64,000 nt of DNA from Zopfochytrium polystomum (Eukaryota; Chytridiomycota; Chytridiomycetes; Chytridiales; Chytridiaceae), in contig JAIVFJ010000061.1 of NCBI GenBank assembly GCA_025765615.1, positions 124,001 through 188,000 of the forward strand, in the 5' to 3' direction. Positions 63,793-64,000 of this stretch are shown here, piece by piece. The translations under genes and the position numbers were made by a program. Position 1 is the stretch's first letter; every line of letters begins with the position of its first letter. Below the pieces are notes generated by a model that saw only the letters and a list, made by a program, of their open reading frames with translations, was not told the DNA's origin and ran no database searches.

Positions 63793-64000
63793 TATCCATG
63801 GACTTCATTGTGAAACTGCCCCCATCCCATGGATTTGACTCTATCCTTGTTGTCATCTGCAGAAGGACAAAGTTGGCCCATTTCATCCCCTGCACTGAGA
63901 ATATAGATGCACAAGGAACAGCAGACCTGTTTTTGCAGCACATATTCAGGCTCCATGGGCTGCCTCAGTCAATCATCAGTGACAGGCCAGTTCAGATCTC
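63793..64000 (+). pseudogene. Integrase core of the Tf1/sushi-type element, displaced frame, partial
   Basis: The sequence continues the integrase in another frame: PYGLLEPLP upstream, then ISMDFIVKLPPSHGFDSILV (first catalytic Asp) and IFRLHGLPQSIISDRPVQ (second catalytic Asp region) at the window end. It shows that the shift at about 63708 is the only break in this part. Confidence 0.8.

Larger units (their letters stand above)
59966..64000 (+). mobile_element. Tf1/sushi-type Ty3/gypsy retrotransposon, defective, runs off the window
   Basis: 5' LTR 59966-60273 (308 bp, TGTTATGA to CCTGACA). Gag and Pol follow in overlapping frames. An 11-nt sequence inside the LTR is the exact reverse complement of the sequence just after the LTR, which is the self-priming arrangement known from Tf1 and sushi. 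Pol has protease, RT, RNase H and integrase in Ty3/gypsy order. The 3' end, including any chromodomain and 3' LTR, lies beyond the window. It carries at least one inactivating frameshift. Confidence 0.88.

Overview
This is a eukaryotic nuclear window, most likely from an early-diverging (zoosporic, chytrid-like) fungus. The grounds are short GT-AG introns, often about 30-80 bp with some longer ones; fungal-type housekeeping genes; Ty3/gypsy chromoviruses, one of them with a Tf1/sushi-type self-priming site; and a SKA3 kinetochore gene of a kind usually missing from Dikarya. The lineage call is inference. Conserved genes are GC-rich. The retroelement blocks are clearly more AT-rich, and microsatellites are abundant.

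Region 1 (1-19,041) is gene-dense: mitochondrial complex I subunit NDUFS8 (-, cut by the window edge), NAD kinase (-), SKA3-like kinetochore protein (+), a small unrecognised gene (-), a DDHD-family phospholipase (+), 26S proteasome ATPase RPT5 (-), elongin C (-), a DDX47/RRP3-type DEAD-box helicase (-) and a flavoprotein fumarate reductase (+). Exon junctions could be placed by hand for most of these. The helicase and fumarate reductase share a divergent promoter with two CACGTG-type sites.

Region 2 (about 19.5-41.1 kb) is a retroelement block. Its centre is a 15-kb Ty3/gypsy element (20,093-35,148) with 1,097-bp LTRs that read as identical, a probable GCCT target duplication and one uninterrupted 3,724-codon frame. 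That frame carries a zinc knuckle, aspartic protease, reverse transcriptase, RNase H, then a complete ExoIII/APE-type endonuclease domain, then a DD35E integrase and a chromodomain. An APE-type endonuclease is a hallmark of LINE elements, not of LTR elements, so this is the most unusual object in the window. Next to it is a decayed Ty1/copia element (35,880-41,119, 411-bp LTRs) whose stops look like CGA-to-TGA changes.

Region 3 (42.6-55.1 kb) returns to genes: RNA polymerase II subunit RPB3 (+), an HSDL2-like short-chain dehydrogenase (+), a GAF plus class III cyclase-homology protein (-), and an AidB/ACDH-11-like acyl-CoA dehydrogenase ending in a peroxisomal AKL signal (-).

Region 4 (55.1-64 kb) is repeat-rich: a solo copia LTR, a GC-rich gene-like fragment, a dead copia gag, several tRNA-like (SINE-like) fragments, and a second Ty3/gypsy element (59,966 to the window end) of Tf1/sushi type. 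That element has an 11-nt self-priming match but is inactivated by a frameshift in the integrase zinc finger.

Two themes recur. First, functionally decisive C-termini are carried on tiny terminal exons: the 12-nt exon of RPT5 (proteasome gate-opening tail) and the 29-nt exon of the acyl-CoA dehydrogenase (peroxisomal signal). Second, intronic dinucleotide repeats are strand-polarised: GT-rich next to donors, CA-rich towards acceptors.
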